From assembly GCA_021732605.1 (NCBI GenBank), contig JAKFUS010000021.1, positions 74,186-138,185 of the forward strand: a stretch of DNA of 64,000 bases, read 5' to 3'. The notes beneath the pieces are model-generated. The model saw only the letters and a program-made list of their open reading frames with translations. It made no database searches and had not been told where the DNA came from. Shown piece after piece: positions 34,839 to 44,704 of the stretch. Position 1 is the first letter of the stretch. Each line of letters starts with the position of its first letter. The translations under genes and the position numbers were made by a program. The DNA comes from Betaproteobacteria bacterium. GTDB lineage: Bacteria; Pseudomonadota; Gammaproteobacteria; Burkholderiales; SG8-41.

Positions 34839-34907
34839 CGGACTGTTCAGGGACTGTCAGCAGGCACCGGATTGGCGCAAAGACGCATTATAGAATGCTT
34901 GTCAGGC

Positions 34908-35096
34908 TCAGCGGCCCGCGATGTACAGCAGCGCGAGTCCCGCCAGCAGCGAAGCCAAACCGATAAAGCGCAGTTGACCATCACTCAGCTCGATCAGGCG
35001 ACGGAAGGTCTCCCGCCAGGCCGCCGGCAGCAGAAACGGCAGCAGCCCTTCGATCATCAGCATCAGGGCAACAGCCGTCAGCAGGTTTTCAGCCAT
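34908..35096 (-). CDS. DUF2065 small membrane protein
   Basis: 62 residues from the ATG at 35096 (MAENLLTAVALMLMIEGLLP). Two membrane spans at about 4-27 and 45-60 are linked by the amphipathic segment AWRETFRRLIELSD. The family is found next to hflKC and hisZ/purA in many proteobacteria and has no known biochemical role; an accessory function for HflKC is a context guess. It begins 46 nt after the hflC stop. Confidence 0.88.
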   Translation of the reverse strand: MAENLLTAVALMLMIEGLLPFLLPAAWRETFRRLIELSDGQLRFIGLASLLAGLALLYIAGR

Positions 35097-35142
35097 GAAT
35101 GCAGCCAAGACCACTGGAAAACCGGCGCGGATCGCGCCGGGA

Positions 35143-36024
35143 TCACTTGCCGCCGGTCTTGCCGCCGGATTTCAGGTACTTGAAGAATTCCGAGTTCGGC
35201 TCGAGCACCAGCACGTCGTTTTTGCTCTTGAAACTCGCGCGGTAGGCCTCAAGGCTGCGGTAGAACGCGTAGAACTCGGGATTGATCTCGTAGGCTTTCG
35301 CGTAATTCGCGGAGGCCTTGGCATCGCCCTCACCCTTGATGCGCTGGGCTTCGCGATAGGCTTCGGCGAGTATCACTTCCTTCTGCTTGTCGGCATCGGC
35401 GCGGATTTTCTCCGACTCCGCCGCACCGGTTGAACGCAGTTCGTTGGCCACGCGTTTGCGCTCCGCCTCCATCCGCCCGTAAACCGAGCCGCTGACTTCC
35501 TGCGGCAGATCGACACGCTTCAGGCGCACGTCCAGCACTTCGACGCCGATCTTCGAGGCATCTTCGTTGGCCTTTTTGCGCATCAGATCCATGATCTTGT
35601 CGCGCTCACCGGACACCACGTCATGTACCGTGCGATTGCCGAACTCGGCGCGCAATCCGTCATTGATGGTCTGCAGCAAGCGCGTCTGCGCGCGCATCTC
35701 GTCGCCGCCCACGGAGGTGTAATAGTTGCGCACATCGGTAATGCGCCATTTGACGAACAGGTCCACCAGCACGTTTTTCTTTTCCGAAGTCAGAAAACGC
35801 TCGGGCTCTGCCGTATCAATGGTCAGGATGCGCACGTCAAAGAAGCGCACGTTGTCGAGCAGCGGCACCTTGAAATAAAGGCCCGGCGTTTTCTGAATGG
35901 CAACCACCTCGCCCAAGCGGAACACGATCGAGTTCTGCCTCTGATCAACCACGAACATCGACATCGACAGGATCAGCAACAGCGCGGCCACGCCGATCAG
36001 GATGGGACCGAAATTGCGTTTCAT
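35143..36024 (-). CDS. hflC: Membrane-protease regulator HflC
   Basis: 293 residues. One N-terminal membrane anchor (about 9-27) is followed by the SPFH/band-7 domain (SMFVVDQRQNSIVFRLGEVV through about 210) and a coiled-coil tail with AYREAQRIKGEGDAKAS. HflC and HflK form a large cage around FtsH in the inner membrane and modulate its proteolysis. It starts at the base where hflK ends, so the two are tightly coupled. Confidence 0.97.
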   Translation of the reverse strand: MKRNFGPILIGVAALLLILSMSMFVVDQRQNSIVFRLGEVVAIQKTPGLYFKVPLLDNVRFFDVRILTIDTAEPERFLTSEKKNVLVDLFVKWRITDVRNYYTSVGGDEMRAQTRLLQTINDGLRAEFGNRTVHDVVSGERDKIMDLMRKKANEDASKIGVEVLDVRLKRVDLPQEVSGSVYGRMEAERKRVANELRSTGAAESEKIRADADKQKEVILAEAYREAQRIKGEGDAKASANYAKAYEINPEFYAFYRSLEAYRASFKSKNDVLVLEPNSEFFKYLKSGGKTGGK

Positions 36025-37286
36025 CAGCGGGCCTCCCGTTCACGGCTGCGGAAAGCTTCGCGACCGCGCGCCCCGGTGTCGGCTGCCGCCGGCTCGGCTG
36101 ATTTGGTCTGCGGCACCGCCTCGGCAGCAACCACGCCCGCCGTCGACATCTGCATCAGTTTGTCGAGCGGCAGATAGAGAATGTTGCCGCCGCTTTTCTG
36201 GTCAATCAGGATTTTGCTGGTATTGCTCATGATCTGTTGCATGGCATCGAGATAAAGCCGATCGCGCGTGACCTGCGGCGCCTTGGTGTATTCGGCAACG
36301 ACCTGACGGAAGCGTGACGCATCACCCTGGGACTGTTCGATCACCCGGCTGCGATAACCTTCGGCTTCCTGCATCAGTCGCGCGGCCATGCCGCGTGCCC
36401 GCGGAATCACATCGTTGGCGTAGGCTTCGCCTTCATTTTTCTGGCGCTCGCGGTCCTGGCTGGCCTTCACCGCGTCGTCAAAAGATGCCTGCACCTGCTC
36501 CGGCGGCTGCGCGTTCTGCATGGTGACTTTGCTGATGCTGATTCCTGTGCCGTAACGGTCGAGGATTTCCTGCATCAGCTTCTGTGCGCGCGCAGCGACT
36601 TCCGCACGGCCTTCAAAAATGACAAAGTCCATGCTGTTACGGCCGACGATTTCACGGATCGATGTTTCCGCGGCCTGCAGCACGGAATCCTCCGGTGCAC
36701 GACCGTTGAACAGGTAATCGCTCGGGCTCTTCAGGATGTATTGCACCGCGAACTGGACGTCGATGATGTTTTCATCATCGGTCAGCATCAGCGATTCCTT
36801 CAGCACCTTGCTCTTGACGTTGTTGCGGTAACCAACCTCGACAGTGCGAACCTGCGCCACATTGACCACTTCGGCCGACTCCACCGGATACGGCAGATGC
36901 CAGCGCGGTCCCGGCATGGTTGTTTCGATGAATTTGCCGAAACGCAGCACTACGCCACGCTGACCCTCGTTGACGATGTAGAAGCCACTGGCGATCCACA
37001 CCACGACGATCAGCAACGCCAGCAGACCGGCACCGCCGCCGATGGCGCCTGCGCTGGGACCGCCGCCCGGCGTTTCACCATTGCTGCCTCCACCGCCCTT
37101 GCCGCCAAGCAGGCGGTTCAATTTGCGATTGAGGTTGCGCCAGATCTCGTCGAGGTCGGGCGGTCCCTGGTTGCCGCCGCCGGGACGACGTCCCCACTGC
37201 GGATCATTCAATGACAACAGCGGCGCCAGCATTCTGGCAACGCCGGCACTCAGACGCTCGCGTAAGGACTTGGAAGTTTCAATCAT
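36024..37286 (-). CDS. hflK: Membrane-protease regulator HflK
   Basis: 420 residues. A Gly/Pro/Asn-rich N-terminal segment (WGRRPGGGNQGPPDLDEI, also a GGKGGGGSNGETPGGG stretch) precedes a membrane span at about 84-106 and the SPFH domain (IVNEGQRGVVLRFGKF), then a helical region rich in Glu and Arg. The final 50 residues are low-complexity. It is the partner of HflC in the FtsH-containing complex. Upstream is hflX, as in the classic hfq-hflX-hflK-hflC operon. Confidence 0.97.
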   Translation of the reverse strand: MIETSKSLRERLSAGVARMLAPLLSLNDPQWGRRPGGGNQGPPDLDEIWRNLNRKLNRLLGGKGGGGSNGETPGGGPSAGAIGGGAGLLALLIVVVWIASGFYIVNEGQRGVVLRFGKFIETTMPGPRWHLPYPVESAEVVNVAQVRTVEVGYRNNVKSKVLKESLMLTDDENIIDVQFAVQYILKSPSDYLFNGRAPEDSVLQAAETSIREIVGRNSMDFVIFEGRAEVAARAQKLMQEILDRYGTGISISKVTMQNAQPPEQVQASFDDAVKASQDRERQKNEGEAYANDVIPRARGMAARLMQEAEGYRSRVIEQSQGDASRFRQVVAEYTKAPQVTRDRLYLDAMQQIMSNTSKILIDQKSGGNILYLPLDKLMQMSTAGVVAAEAVPQTKSAEPAAADTGARGREAFRSREREAR

Positions 37287-37344
37287 TGGCTTGAATAATG
37301 AAAAATCGGACAGCAGGAAATTCGAACGGCATCAGGCGAAAAAA

Positions 37345-38505
37345 TCAGGCGGCAACAGGTTGGCTTGGGCTTCTGGCTTCCAGTGCATGCTCCCCGATGG
37401 CTTTGCGCAACAGATCGACACCATCACCGGTCAGCGCACTCAACCAAAGGCGGGAAATTCTAGCACACTCATCGCGCTCGTCCCGGGCCGGAAGGCTGCC
37501 GCGGTCGATCTTGTTATAGACCATGATCTGCGGCACTTTGTCAGCGCCGATTTCGGCGAGCACGGTGTTCACGGCGACGATCTGGGCATCGCGATCGGCG
37601 CTGCTTGCATCAACGACATGCAGCAGCAAATCGGCCTGTATGGTTTCTTCCAGCGTGGACTGAAAGGCCTCGACGAGGGCATGCGGCAGGTGGCGGATGA
37701 AACCGACGGTATCGGAGATCACCACTTCTGCGCCCGGGACGCCGCTCATGCGACGGGTGGTCGTATCCAGCGTTGCAAACAGCTGGTCCGCGGCATAGGC
37801 ATCTGCCTTGGTGATGCGGTTGAACAGGGTCGATTTGCCGGTGTTGGTATATCCCACCAGCGATACCGAAAACACATGGGCCCGCGCCCGCGAGCGGCGC
37901 TGGGTTGTGTGCTGGGCATGCACCTTGGCCAGTTTTTCCTTCAGCACCTTGACCCGTTTGCCGAGCAGCCGGCGGTCGGTCTCGAGCTGGGTTTCGCCAG
38001 GTCCGCGCATGCCGATGCCACCGCGCTGCCGTTCCAGGTGGGTCCAGCCGCGGACCAGGCGCGTCGACAGATGCTCCAGTTGTGCGAGCTCAACCTGCAG
38101 CTTGCCTTCATGGCTGCGGGCGCGCTGGGCGAAAATATCAAGAATCAGGCTGGTGCGGTCGATGACCCGGCACGACAGCTGGCGTTCGAGGTTGCGTTCC
38201 TGGATCGGGCTCAGCGCATGGTTGAAAATGACCACCGACGCGCCGGTCTCCTGCTGGATTCGGCCGATTTCCTCGACCTTGCCCTTGCCGGCATACAACG
38301 CCGCATCTGGACGGTCACGGCGCCCCTTCACCACCGCACTCACATCGATACCACCGCTGCGCGCGAGCAATTGCAGTTCTTCGAGGCTCTCGGCGTAATC
38401 CGGCTCGCCGAGGTCGAGCGCCACCAGCACCGCCTCGGTACCCTTACCTGGCATACCTGGATTACCGGGACTGCCGCTAACCGGGCTGCCCGGACGCTCA
38501 GACAT
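37345..38505 (-). CDS. hflX: Ribosome-associated GTPase HflX
   Basis: 386 residues. The N-terminal HflX domain includes GRRDRPDAALYAGKGKVEEI and FNHALSPIQERNLE; the GTPase domain has GYTNTGKST (G1), the DTVGFI G3 motif and YNKID (G4). HflX splits or rescues ribosomes after stress. The short linker RGPGETQLETDRR is conserved. The N-terminus has extra Gly-Pro-rich residues (GSPVSGSPGNPGMPGKG) before the family start, and the true start could be a little downstream. Confidence 0.96.
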   Translation of the reverse strand: MSERPGSPVSGSPGNPGMPGKGTEAVLVALDLGEPDYAESLEELQLLARSGGIDVSAVVKGRRDRPDAALYAGKGKVEEIGRIQQETGASVVIFNHALSPIQERNLERQLSCRVIDRTSLILDIFAQRARSHEGKLQVELAQLEHLSTRLVRGWTHLERQRGGIGMRGPGETQLETDRRLLGKRVKVLKEKLAKVHAQHTTQRRSRARAHVFSVSLVGYTNTGKSTLFNRITKADAYAADQLFATLDTTTRRMSGVPGAEVVISDTVGFIRHLPHALVEAFQSTLEETIQADLLLHVVDASSADRDAQIVAVNTVLAEIGADKVPQIMVYNKIDRGSLPARDERDECARISRLWLSALTGDGVDLLRKAIGEHALEARSPSQPVAA

Positions 38506-38530
38506 CTAAAAAATAATTAAATAAAATCAA

Positions 38531-38770
38531 TTACTTATCTTGATCTTCGTCGGGCTGCAGACTGACCGCACGAGCCGGCACCACGGTCGAAATCGCATGC
38601 TTGTAGACCATTTGCGTGACCGTGTTTTTCAACAGCACCACGTATTGGTCGAACGAATCCACCTGTCCCTGCAATTTGATGCCATTGACGAGGTAAATCG
38701 AAACGGGGATATGTTCCTTGCGCAAAGCATTCAGGAACGGGTCTTGTAGCAGCTGCCCTTTATTACTCAT
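38531..38770 (-). CDS. hfq: RNA chaperone Hfq
   Basis: 79 residues. The Sm1 ([33 protein letters not shown]) and Sm2 ([11 protein letters not shown]) regions match the E. coli protein closely, including the proximal-face Gln8, Asp9, Phe42-equivalent and the YKH triad at 56-58. The C-terminal tail is short ([10 protein letters not shown]), as in other betaproteobacteria. The hexamer joins small RNAs to target mRNAs. It is the first gene of the hfq-hflX-hflK-hflC group. It lies 105 bp downstream of der, a gap that contains a 12-bp repeat. Confidence 0.98.
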   Translation of the reverse strand: MSNKGQLLQDPFLNALRKEHIPVSIYLVNGIKLQGQVDSFDQYVVLLKNTVTQMVYKHAISTVVPARAVSLQPDEDQDK

Positions 38771-38836
38771 GGCACCCTCTCTGGGTTGTAGTTATTCGAA
38801 AGATCACTCTAGCCTAATTATTCAAGTCTGGCCATA

Positions 38837-38872
38837 GACTTAGATGCAGACTTAGATGCAGACTTAGCTGCG
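38837..38872. repeat. 12-bp tandem repeat between der and hfq
   Basis: Three units of GACTTAGATGCA (the third varies as GACTTAGCTGCG) run from just before the der stop into the hfq upstream region. They lie where the hfq promoter should be. Confidence 0.85.
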
Positions 38873-38875
38873 AAT

Positions 38876-40216
38876 TTACCTGCGTTTTTCATCACTTTTG
38901 GCAAACGGATTGCGCCCTGTCTTGAACTCTACTTTGAGTGGCGTTCCGGTGAGTTTGAACGCGTCGCGGAAAAATCGTTCCAGATAGCGACGGTAGGTAT
39001 CCGGCACCCGATCCAGCGCCGAGCCGTGGATGATGATTCGCGGCGGGTTGTGCCCGCCCTGATGGGCATAACGCAGCTTCGGCCGTACCAGACCGTGGTG
39101 CGGGGGCTGTTGCTGCTGGACGGCCAGCATCAGTATCCGCGTCAGCCGCGGCGTCGACAGCTTGGCCATGGCTGCCGCATAAGCGTCATCCACCGAGCGC
39201 AGCACCGCTGCGACCCCCTGCCCCTGCAGTGCGGAAATGAAATGGAACTTCGCGAAACTGAGGAAGTTCAGCTTGCGCGCGCCGTCGCGCTTCACCTGCT
39301 CGCGCACACCTTCGTCGAGTCCTTCCCATTTATTCACCGCCACCACCAGCGCCCGTCCGGCTTCGAGGATGAAGCCTGCGATATGCGCGTCCTGCTCGGC
39401 GATTTCCTGGCTCGCATCCAGCACCAGGATCACGATGTTGGCATCGGCAATCGACTGCAGGGTCTTGATCACCGAAAATTTTTCCGCGGCCTCATCGACC
39501 TGGCCGCGTTTGCGCATGCCCGCAGTGTCGATCAGCGTGTAACGTTTGCCGGCGCGTTCGAAATCGATATAAATCGAATCCATCGTGGTGCCCGGCTTAT
39601 CGAACACCACCACCCGCTCTTCGCCAAGCAGGGCATTGACCAGCGTCGACTTGCCGACATTCGGTCGTCCGACGATGGCGATTTTCGGCTGCTGCTCCGC
39701 ACTCTCCGACGCCCGCTCGGGCTGCGGAAACTCCTCCAGCACGATATCCATCAGATCGCTGACGTGTTCGCCATGCTCGGCCGAAATCGCCAGAGGATCG
39801 CCCAGGCCCAACGCATGAAAATCCGCGGTTGCCGCCGCATGGTTCATGCCTTCGGACTTGTTGACGATCAGCCAGATCTTGCGGCCGCTGCGCCGCAGTT
39901 CAGCGCTGATTTCGCGGTCCTGTCCGGTCAAGCCGATGCGTGCATCGACGATGAACAGCACCGCATCGGCCTCATCCACGGCCTGCCGGGTCTGGCGCGC
40001 CATCTGATGGTAAATGCCATCCTTGGCCACCGGCTCGAAACCGCCGGTATCGACGACCAGATAGGGCTTGTCGCCGATGCGCCCCTCACCGTAATGGCGG
40101 TCACGCGTGATGCCCGGAACATTGACCACGATCGCATCACGGCTGCGGGTGAGCCGGTTAAACAATGTGGATTTGCCGACGTTGGGCCTGCCGACAATCA
40201 CAACTGTAGGTTTCAT
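38876..40216 (-). CDS. der: Ribosome-assembly GTPase Der (EngA)
   Basis: 446 residues with two GTPase domains in tandem: G1 motifs GRPNVGKS at 9-16 and again at 183-190, G3 motifs DTGGF and DTAGM, and the G4 NKSEG and NKWEG. A C-terminal KH-like domain ends with [13 protein letters not shown] and basic residues. Der is essential for 50S subunit maturation. The tandem layout and length are standard. It follows bamB. Confidence 0.98.
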   Translation of the reverse strand: MKPTVVIVGRPNVGKSTLFNRLTRSRDAIVVNVPGITRDRHYGEGRIGDKPYLVVDTGGFEPVAKDGIYHQMARQTRQAVDEADAVLFIVDARIGLTGQDREISAELRRSGRKIWLIVNKSEGMNHAAATADFHALGLGDPLAISAEHGEHVSDLMDIVLEEFPQPERASESAEQQPKIAIVGRPNVGKSTLVNALLGEERVVVFDKPGTTMDSIYIDFERAGKRYTLIDTAGMRKRGQVDEAAEKFSVIKTLQSIADANIVILVLDASQEIAEQDAHIAGFILEAGRALVVAVNKWEGLDEGVREQVKRDGARKLNFLSFAKFHFISALQGQGVAAVLRSVDDAYAAAMAKLSTPRLTRILMLAVQQQQPPHHGLVRPKLRYAHQGGHNPPRIIIHGSALDRVPDTYRRYLERFFRDAFKLTGTPLKVEFKTGRNPFAKSDEKRR

Positions 40217-40278
40217 GAAAACATCACATGCGCCACGGCAGGGCCGCGGCGCTTCAAAAGGTTAAGCGGAACGCGCTG

Positions 40279-41448
40279 TTATTGAACGCTGATCGCGAAC
40301 ACGCCGCCGTTGCGCGTCTGCACCAGGAAAGTGGACAGGTCCAGCGCTACCGGCGGCACCTGAATCGCGCTGCCGTCCGTGGCAATGCGCGCGACAAATG
40401 CACCATCTTCGCGCGACAGCACATGCACATATCCCTGAAAATCACCAACGATCACGTAACGGCCCATGGCCAGCGGCGCGCTGACCCAGCGCCCGTTCAA
40501 CTTGTCCTGTTTCCATGCGCTGGCACCGCGACTCCGATCAAGCGCCTGCACCGCGCTGCGGTCATCGGTGATATAGGCATTGCGCGCATCCAGTCCCATG
40601 CCGGCAATGCTCGACGCATCTCGCGCCCACAGGGTTTCACCGCGAATCAGATCAAAGCAGGCCACCCGCCCCTGGAACGCCACCGCGCAGACTTGTGTAC
40701 CGTCCACCACCGGGTAGCTGGTGACATCGGTGACCCGCTCCAGTTCGGTCGCCCCCTTCGGCAATGCCACTACAGCTTCCCAGCCGACATTGCCGGTTTC
40801 CAGCGAAATGGCCACCAGACGCCCGCCGGGAAAACCCGCAAATACCGCGCCACGATACGCCACGATTCCGGCATAACTGCGCAAGGCCAGCGAGGGCAGC
40901 GCACGCTGGTACACCCAGCGCTGCTTGCCGTCGGCCGCATTTAATCCGTAAATACGGCCATCCCCCGTGCGCACCACCACCACGCCATCAGCACCGACCG
41001 GGGGGGACAACACCTCACCCGTCAGTTGGATTTTCCATACCGGTTTGCCGGAGGGCTCAAAGGCCAGCACCTCACCCTTTGCGGTTCCGGCCAGAATCAG
41101 TCCGACCCCGGCACCCACCCCGCCGGACAGCGGCGTCGCGGCATCAAACCGCACCTGGCTGGCGCCGGAATTCGCAGTAAATCCGGCAATCTGCCCGGAT
41201 GCCCCCGTTGCATACACCGTATTGCCAACCACCGCAGGATAAAAAGCACCACGACCGGCTGCACCCACACCTGCCTGCCAGACGATGCGCAGCGTCGCCT
41301 GCGCCTTGAACTGCACCAATTCCGCCGGCTTCTGTTTGGGTGCAGAACCGAACCAGCTATCGTACGTGCTTGATACCGTTTTACAGCCGGTCAGCAGCGT
41401 CGCGGCTGCAGTCACCATGAATAAGCTCAGCTTCATGGAGCCAGTCAC
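40279..41448 (-). CDS. bamB: Outer-membrane assembly lipoprotein BamB
   Basis: 389 residues from the GTG at 41448, whose GTGA overlaps the stop of the upstream gene and is preceded by GGGTGA; an ATG at 41436 is an alternative. The signal peptide ends in a lipobox LLTGC (C22). The rest is an eight-bladed beta-propeller of PQQ-like repeats (for example DGRIYGLNAADGKQRW and VLSREDGAFVARI). BamB assists BamA in folding outer-membrane proteins. The order yfgM-bamB-der is conserved across beta- and gammaproteobacteria. Confidence 0.95.
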   Translation of the reverse strand: MTGSMKLSLFMVTAAATLLTGCKTVSSTYDSWFGSAPKQKPAELVQFKAQATLRIVWQAGVGAAGRGAFYPAVVGNTVYATGASGQIAGFTANSGASQVRFDAATPLSGGVGAGVGLILAGTAKGEVLAFEPSGKPVWKIQLTGEVLSPPVGADGVVVVRTGDGRIYGLNAADGKQRWVYQRALPSLALRSYAGIVAYRGAVFAGFPGGRLVAISLETGNVGWEAVVALPKGATELERVTDVTSYPVVDGTQVCAVAFQGRVACFDLIRGETLWARDASSIAGMGLDARNAYITDDRSAVQALDRSRGASAWKQDKLNGRWVSAPLAMGRYVIVGDFQGYVHVLSREDGAFVARIATDGSAIQVPPVALDLSTFLVQTRNGGVFAISVQ

Positions 41449-42080
41449 TTGGTTTCACCCACAGCGTCGAGTTTCAGTTGAATGATCTGCCGCAGCGGAC
41501 TCGCGGCGTCACTCTTGTCCAGCGCCACCTGATAAGCCGCGCGCGCCTCCGTCCGCTTGCCCTGGGCCAGCAGCACATCGCCTTTGACGTCGGCATAGAG
41601 TCCGCTAAAGCTGTCACTATGTTTGGACTCGAGCAGCTTCAGCGCTTCATCCGGTTTTTTCTCGTCGATCAGCACCCGCGCCAGGCGCAGTCGGGCAACA
41701 TCACGCAATTCATCTTCTTTCGCGTTTTCAATGGTCCATTGCAGACGCGTTTTGGCGGCCGGAAGATCGCCGGTATCAAAATCGCTTTTTGCCGCAGCCA
41801 GATTGGCGGGTGCAGCGTACGCCGTCGCACCATAATGCTCAACAATCTGCGTGGCGATATCGCGAACCTTTTTATGGTCGCTGGCGCGTTCGGCGCCCTG
41901 CAGTTGCGAGAACAAGGCGACCGCCGAGGTGGCCTGCGAGTTGCGGTAGTAGTGCCAGCCGCGAATGCCGCCCACAACCAGCAGCCCGCCGATCACTGTG
42001 ACCATGACCAGCTTGCCATATTGCCCCCACCAGCTCTTGATCGTTGCCAGCTGTTCCTGTTCTTCCAAATCGTATGCCAT
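41445..42080 (-). CDS. yfgM: YfgM-type periplasmic tetratricopeptide protein
   Basis: 211 residues. A short cytoplasmic N-terminus (MAYDLEEQEQLATIKSWW) is followed by one membrane span at about 24-42 and a periplasmic TPR-like domain. In E. coli YfgM is an inner-membrane partner of the chaperone PpiD at the SecYEG translocon. Between hisS and bamB is its conserved place. Its stop overlaps the bamB GTG by 4 nt. Confidence 0.93.
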   Translation of the reverse strand: MAYDLEEQEQLATIKSWWGQYGKLVMVTVIGGLLVVGGIRGWHYYRNSQATSAVALFSQLQGAERASDHKKVRDIATQIVEHYGATAYAAPANLAAAKSDFDTGDLPAAKTRLQWTIENAKEDELRDVARLRLARVLIDEKKPDEALKLLESKHSDSFSGLYADVKGDVLLAQGKRTEARAAYQVALDKSDAASPLRQIIQLKLDAVGETK

Positions 42081-42084
42081 TGAT

Positions 42085-43356
42085 TTACCTTGATTTTATG
42101 ATTTCACATGCTTCCGGCAAAGCCAGCTGCCGTTGTTCCTGCTGCCCAGCAGTCGCACGCAGCGCCTTGACTGCCAACATGCCCGCCTGCGCTTCATCAT
42201 CGCCGAGTATCACGGCGTAACGCGCACCGCTGGCATCGGCTTTTTTCATCTGCGATTTGAAACTGCCACCGCCACAATGCAATAACACAGCGAGACCAGC
42301 ATCACGCAGCCGCTCCGCAACCTGCTCACCCCAGGGCACCGCCGCCTCCCCCTGGCGCACGATATACGCATCGGGCACCGCTTCCGTCACCACAACCCCG
42401 GATTCGGCCATCAAGGCCAGCAAACGTTCCACGCCCATGGCAAAACCGCAGGCCGGCGCCGGTTTGCCGCCAATTTGCTCAATCAGGCTGTCATAACGGC
42501 CACCGGCGCAGACTGTGCCCTGCGCGCCGAGACGATCGGTGATCCACTCGAACACCGTGCCATTGTAATAGTCCAGACCCCTTACCAGCCGCGGATTGAT
42601 GCTGAAAGCGACACCAGCAGCCTGCAGCGAACTCTGCAGCCCGGCAAATGCCGCCGCCGACTCAGCGTCGAGATCGTCAGCGAGCTGCGGGGCTCCGGCA
42701 ATCAAAGCCTGCATTTGCGGATTCTTGCTGTCGAGGACACGCAGCGGATTGCTGTGCAGGCGGCGCTGCGCATCGGCGTCGAGTTCACTGGCATGCTGCT
42801 CGAGGTAAGCCACCAGTTTGCCGCGATAACGCGCCCGCGCCTCCGCCGAACCCAGCGAATTCAGTTCCAGCCGGATGTCCTTGAGCCCGAGTTCCCGCCA
42901 CAGCCGCGCGCACATCACGATATGTTCGGCATCGATATCTGGCCCGGCAAAACCCAGGGCTTCGACGCCAATCTGGTGGAACTGCCGGTAACGCCCCTTC
43001 TGCGGACGCTCATGGCGGAACATCGGGCCCCAGTACCACAGGCGCTGCGGCCCCGGATACAGCAGATTATGCTCAATCACGGCGCGCACGCAGGAGGCGG
43101 TGCCTTCGGGACGCAGGGTTAATTGTTCACCATTCAGCTCATCAGTGAACGTGTACATCTCCTTCTCGACAATGTCGGTCACTTCGCCGATGGAGCGCAC
43201 AAACAGTTCGGTGCGCTCAAGGATCGGCATGCGAATGGCCTGATAACCGTAGGCCTGCACCCAGCGCCGCACCGTCTCTTCAAAAAATGCCCAGCGATGC
43301 GCATCCACCGGAAGCACATCGTTCATGCCGCGCACGCCCTGTACCGTTTTATGCAT
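42085..43356 (-). CDS. hisS: Histidyl-tRNA synthetase
   Basis: 423 residues from the ATG at 43356 ([16 protein letters not shown]). Class II motifs are visible: motif 1 in [18 protein letters not shown], motif 2 [12 protein letters not shown] and [17 protein letters not shown], the histidine-specific [15 protein letters not shown] and [13 protein letters not shown], and motif 3 [12 protein letters not shown]. The C-terminal anticodon-binding domain is present. The open frame upstream belongs to the ispG 3' end. It is 4 nt from yfgM and 16 nt after ispG. Confidence 0.97.
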   Translation of the reverse strand: MHKTVQGVRGMNDVLPVDAHRWAFFEETVRRWVQAYGYQAIRMPILERTELFVRSIGEVTDIVEKEMYTFTDELNGEQLTLRPEGTASCVRAVIEHNLLYPGPQRLWYWGPMFRHERPQKGRYRQFHQIGVEALGFAGPDIDAEHIVMCARLWRELGLKDIRLELNSLGSAEARARYRGKLVAYLEQHASELDADAQRRLHSNPLRVLDSKNPQMQALIAGAPQLADDLDAESAAAFAGLQSSLQAAGVAFSINPRLVRGLDYYNGTVFEWITDRLGAQGTVCAGGRYDSLIEQIGGKPAPACGFAMGVERLLALMAESGVVVTEAVPDAYIVRQGEAAVPWGEQVAERLRDAGLAVLLHCGGGSFKSQMKKADASGARYAVILGDDEAQAGMLAVKALRATAGQQEQRQLALPEACEIIKSR

Positions 43357-43372
43357 GACTGAACCGGTCCGC

Positions 43373-44671
43373 CTAACGGGCAATGCCGGCCGGTTGTTCA
43401 ACAGCAGGTTTTGCTGCGGCGGCGTAACGGTCGCGCACATACTGGTCAACGATGCGCTGGAATTCCTCGGCGATGTTGTCACCCTTCAGCGTGACCGTTT
43501 TGACGCCGTCAACGAACACCGGCGCCACCGGGTTTTCGCCGGAACCGGGCAGGCTGATGCCGATGTTGGCCTGCTTGCTCTCACCGGGGCCGTTGACCAC
43601 ACAGCCCATTACCGCCACATGCATGTCTTCCACGCCGGGATAACGACCGCGCCATTGCGGCATCTGTTCGCGCAGATAACTTTGAATGCGATTGGCCAGT
43701 TCCTGGAACACGGTGCTGGTGGTGCGCCCGCAGCCCGGACAGGCGATCACCAGCGGTGCAAACGAACGCAGTCCCATGGTCTGCAGCATTTCCTGCGCAA
43801 CGATCACTTCGCGTGTGCGGTCACCATTCGGTTCCGGCGTCAGTGACACGCGGATGGTGTCGCCGATGCCCTCCTGCAACAACACCGCCATCGCCGCGGT
43901 CGACGCGACAATGCCCTTCGATCCCATGCCGGCTTCGGTCAATCCCAAATGCAACGGGTAATCACAGCGCGTCGCGAGATCGCGGTAGACCGCGATCAGA
44001 TCCTGCACGCCGCTGACTTTGCAAGACAGCAGAATGTGATCATGCGGGAGTCCCAGTCCTTCGGCCTGCAGCGCGCTGTCCAGCGCCGACGTCACCAGTG
44101 CTTCGCGCATCACCACCGCGGCATCCTGCGGCTGTGCCAGCCGGCCGTTTTCGTCCATCAGCCGCGCCAGCAGTTCCTGGTCAAGGCTGCCCCAGTTGAC
44201 GCCGATACGCACCGGTTTGTTCAGCCGGCAGGCAAATTCGATCATGGTCGCGAATTGTTCATCGCGCTTCGAACCGCGGCCGACGTTGCCGGGATTGATG
44301 CGCAACTTGGCCAGCGCCTCGGCGCAGGCCGGATGCTGGGTCAGCAGCCGGTGGCCGTTGAAATGAAAATCGCCAACCAGCGGCACATTGACGCCAAGTC
44401 GATCGAGTTGTTCACGGATCACCGGCACCGCAGCCGCGGCCTCGGCGTTGTTGACCGTAATCCGCACCAGTTCAGAGCCCGCCCGCGCCAATGCGGCAAC
44501 CTGCTCTACAGTCCCCGCAACGTCTGCCGTATCGGTATTGGTCATGGACTGTACGACGATCGGTGCACCACCGCCGACGGCGATGTTGCCGACCATCACG
44601 CCAACGCTGTTGCGCCGCTTGGCAGGACCATGGACTGGAAGGCACTGTTTTATTGACGATTCAATCATCAT
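43373..44671 (-). CDS. ispG: 4-hydroxy-3-methylbut-2-enyl diphosphate synthase IspG
   Basis: 432 residues; starts at 44671 or 44668 both fit. The enzyme reduces methylerythritol cyclodiphosphate with a [4Fe-4S] cluster in isoprenoid synthesis. The cysteine ligands are in [11 protein letters not shown] and [10 protein letters not shown], and the TIM-barrel strands [21 protein letters not shown] and [10 protein letters not shown] are clear. The segment between the barrel and the iron-sulfur domain is compact, as in proteobacteria. It sits between rodZ and hisS. Confidence 0.97.
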   Translation of the reverse strand: MMIESSIKQCLPVHGPAKRRNSVGVMVGNIAVGGGAPIVVQSMTNTDTADVAGTVEQVAALARAGSELVRITVNNAEAAAAVPVIREQLDRLGVNVPLVGDFHFNGHRLLTQHPACAEALAKLRINPGNVGRGSKRDEQFATMIEFACRLNKPVRIGVNWGSLDQELLARLMDENGRLAQPQDAAVVMREALVTSALDSALQAEGLGLPHDHILLSCKVSGVQDLIAVYRDLATRCDYPLHLGLTEAGMGSKGIVASTAAMAVLLQEGIGDTIRVSLTPEPNGDRTREVIVAQEMLQTMGLRSFAPLVIACPGCGRTTSTVFQELANRIQSYLREQMPQWRGRYPGVEDMHVAVMGCVVNGPGESKQANIGISLPGSGENPVAPVFVDGVKTVTLKGDNIAEEFQRIVDQYVRDRYAAAAKPAVEQPAGIAR

Positions 44672-44704
44672 TCAGTCATCGCTCGATCATCGCTCAATTT
44701 TCAG

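Noticed and set aside
37042-38520. Long plus-strand open frames (492 codons here; also 9387-10736 and 46416-47843)
   Set aside because: All lie antisense to well-identified genes (hflK/hflX, rmuC, rlmN), with low-complexity Arg/Gln/His translations and no recognisable motif.
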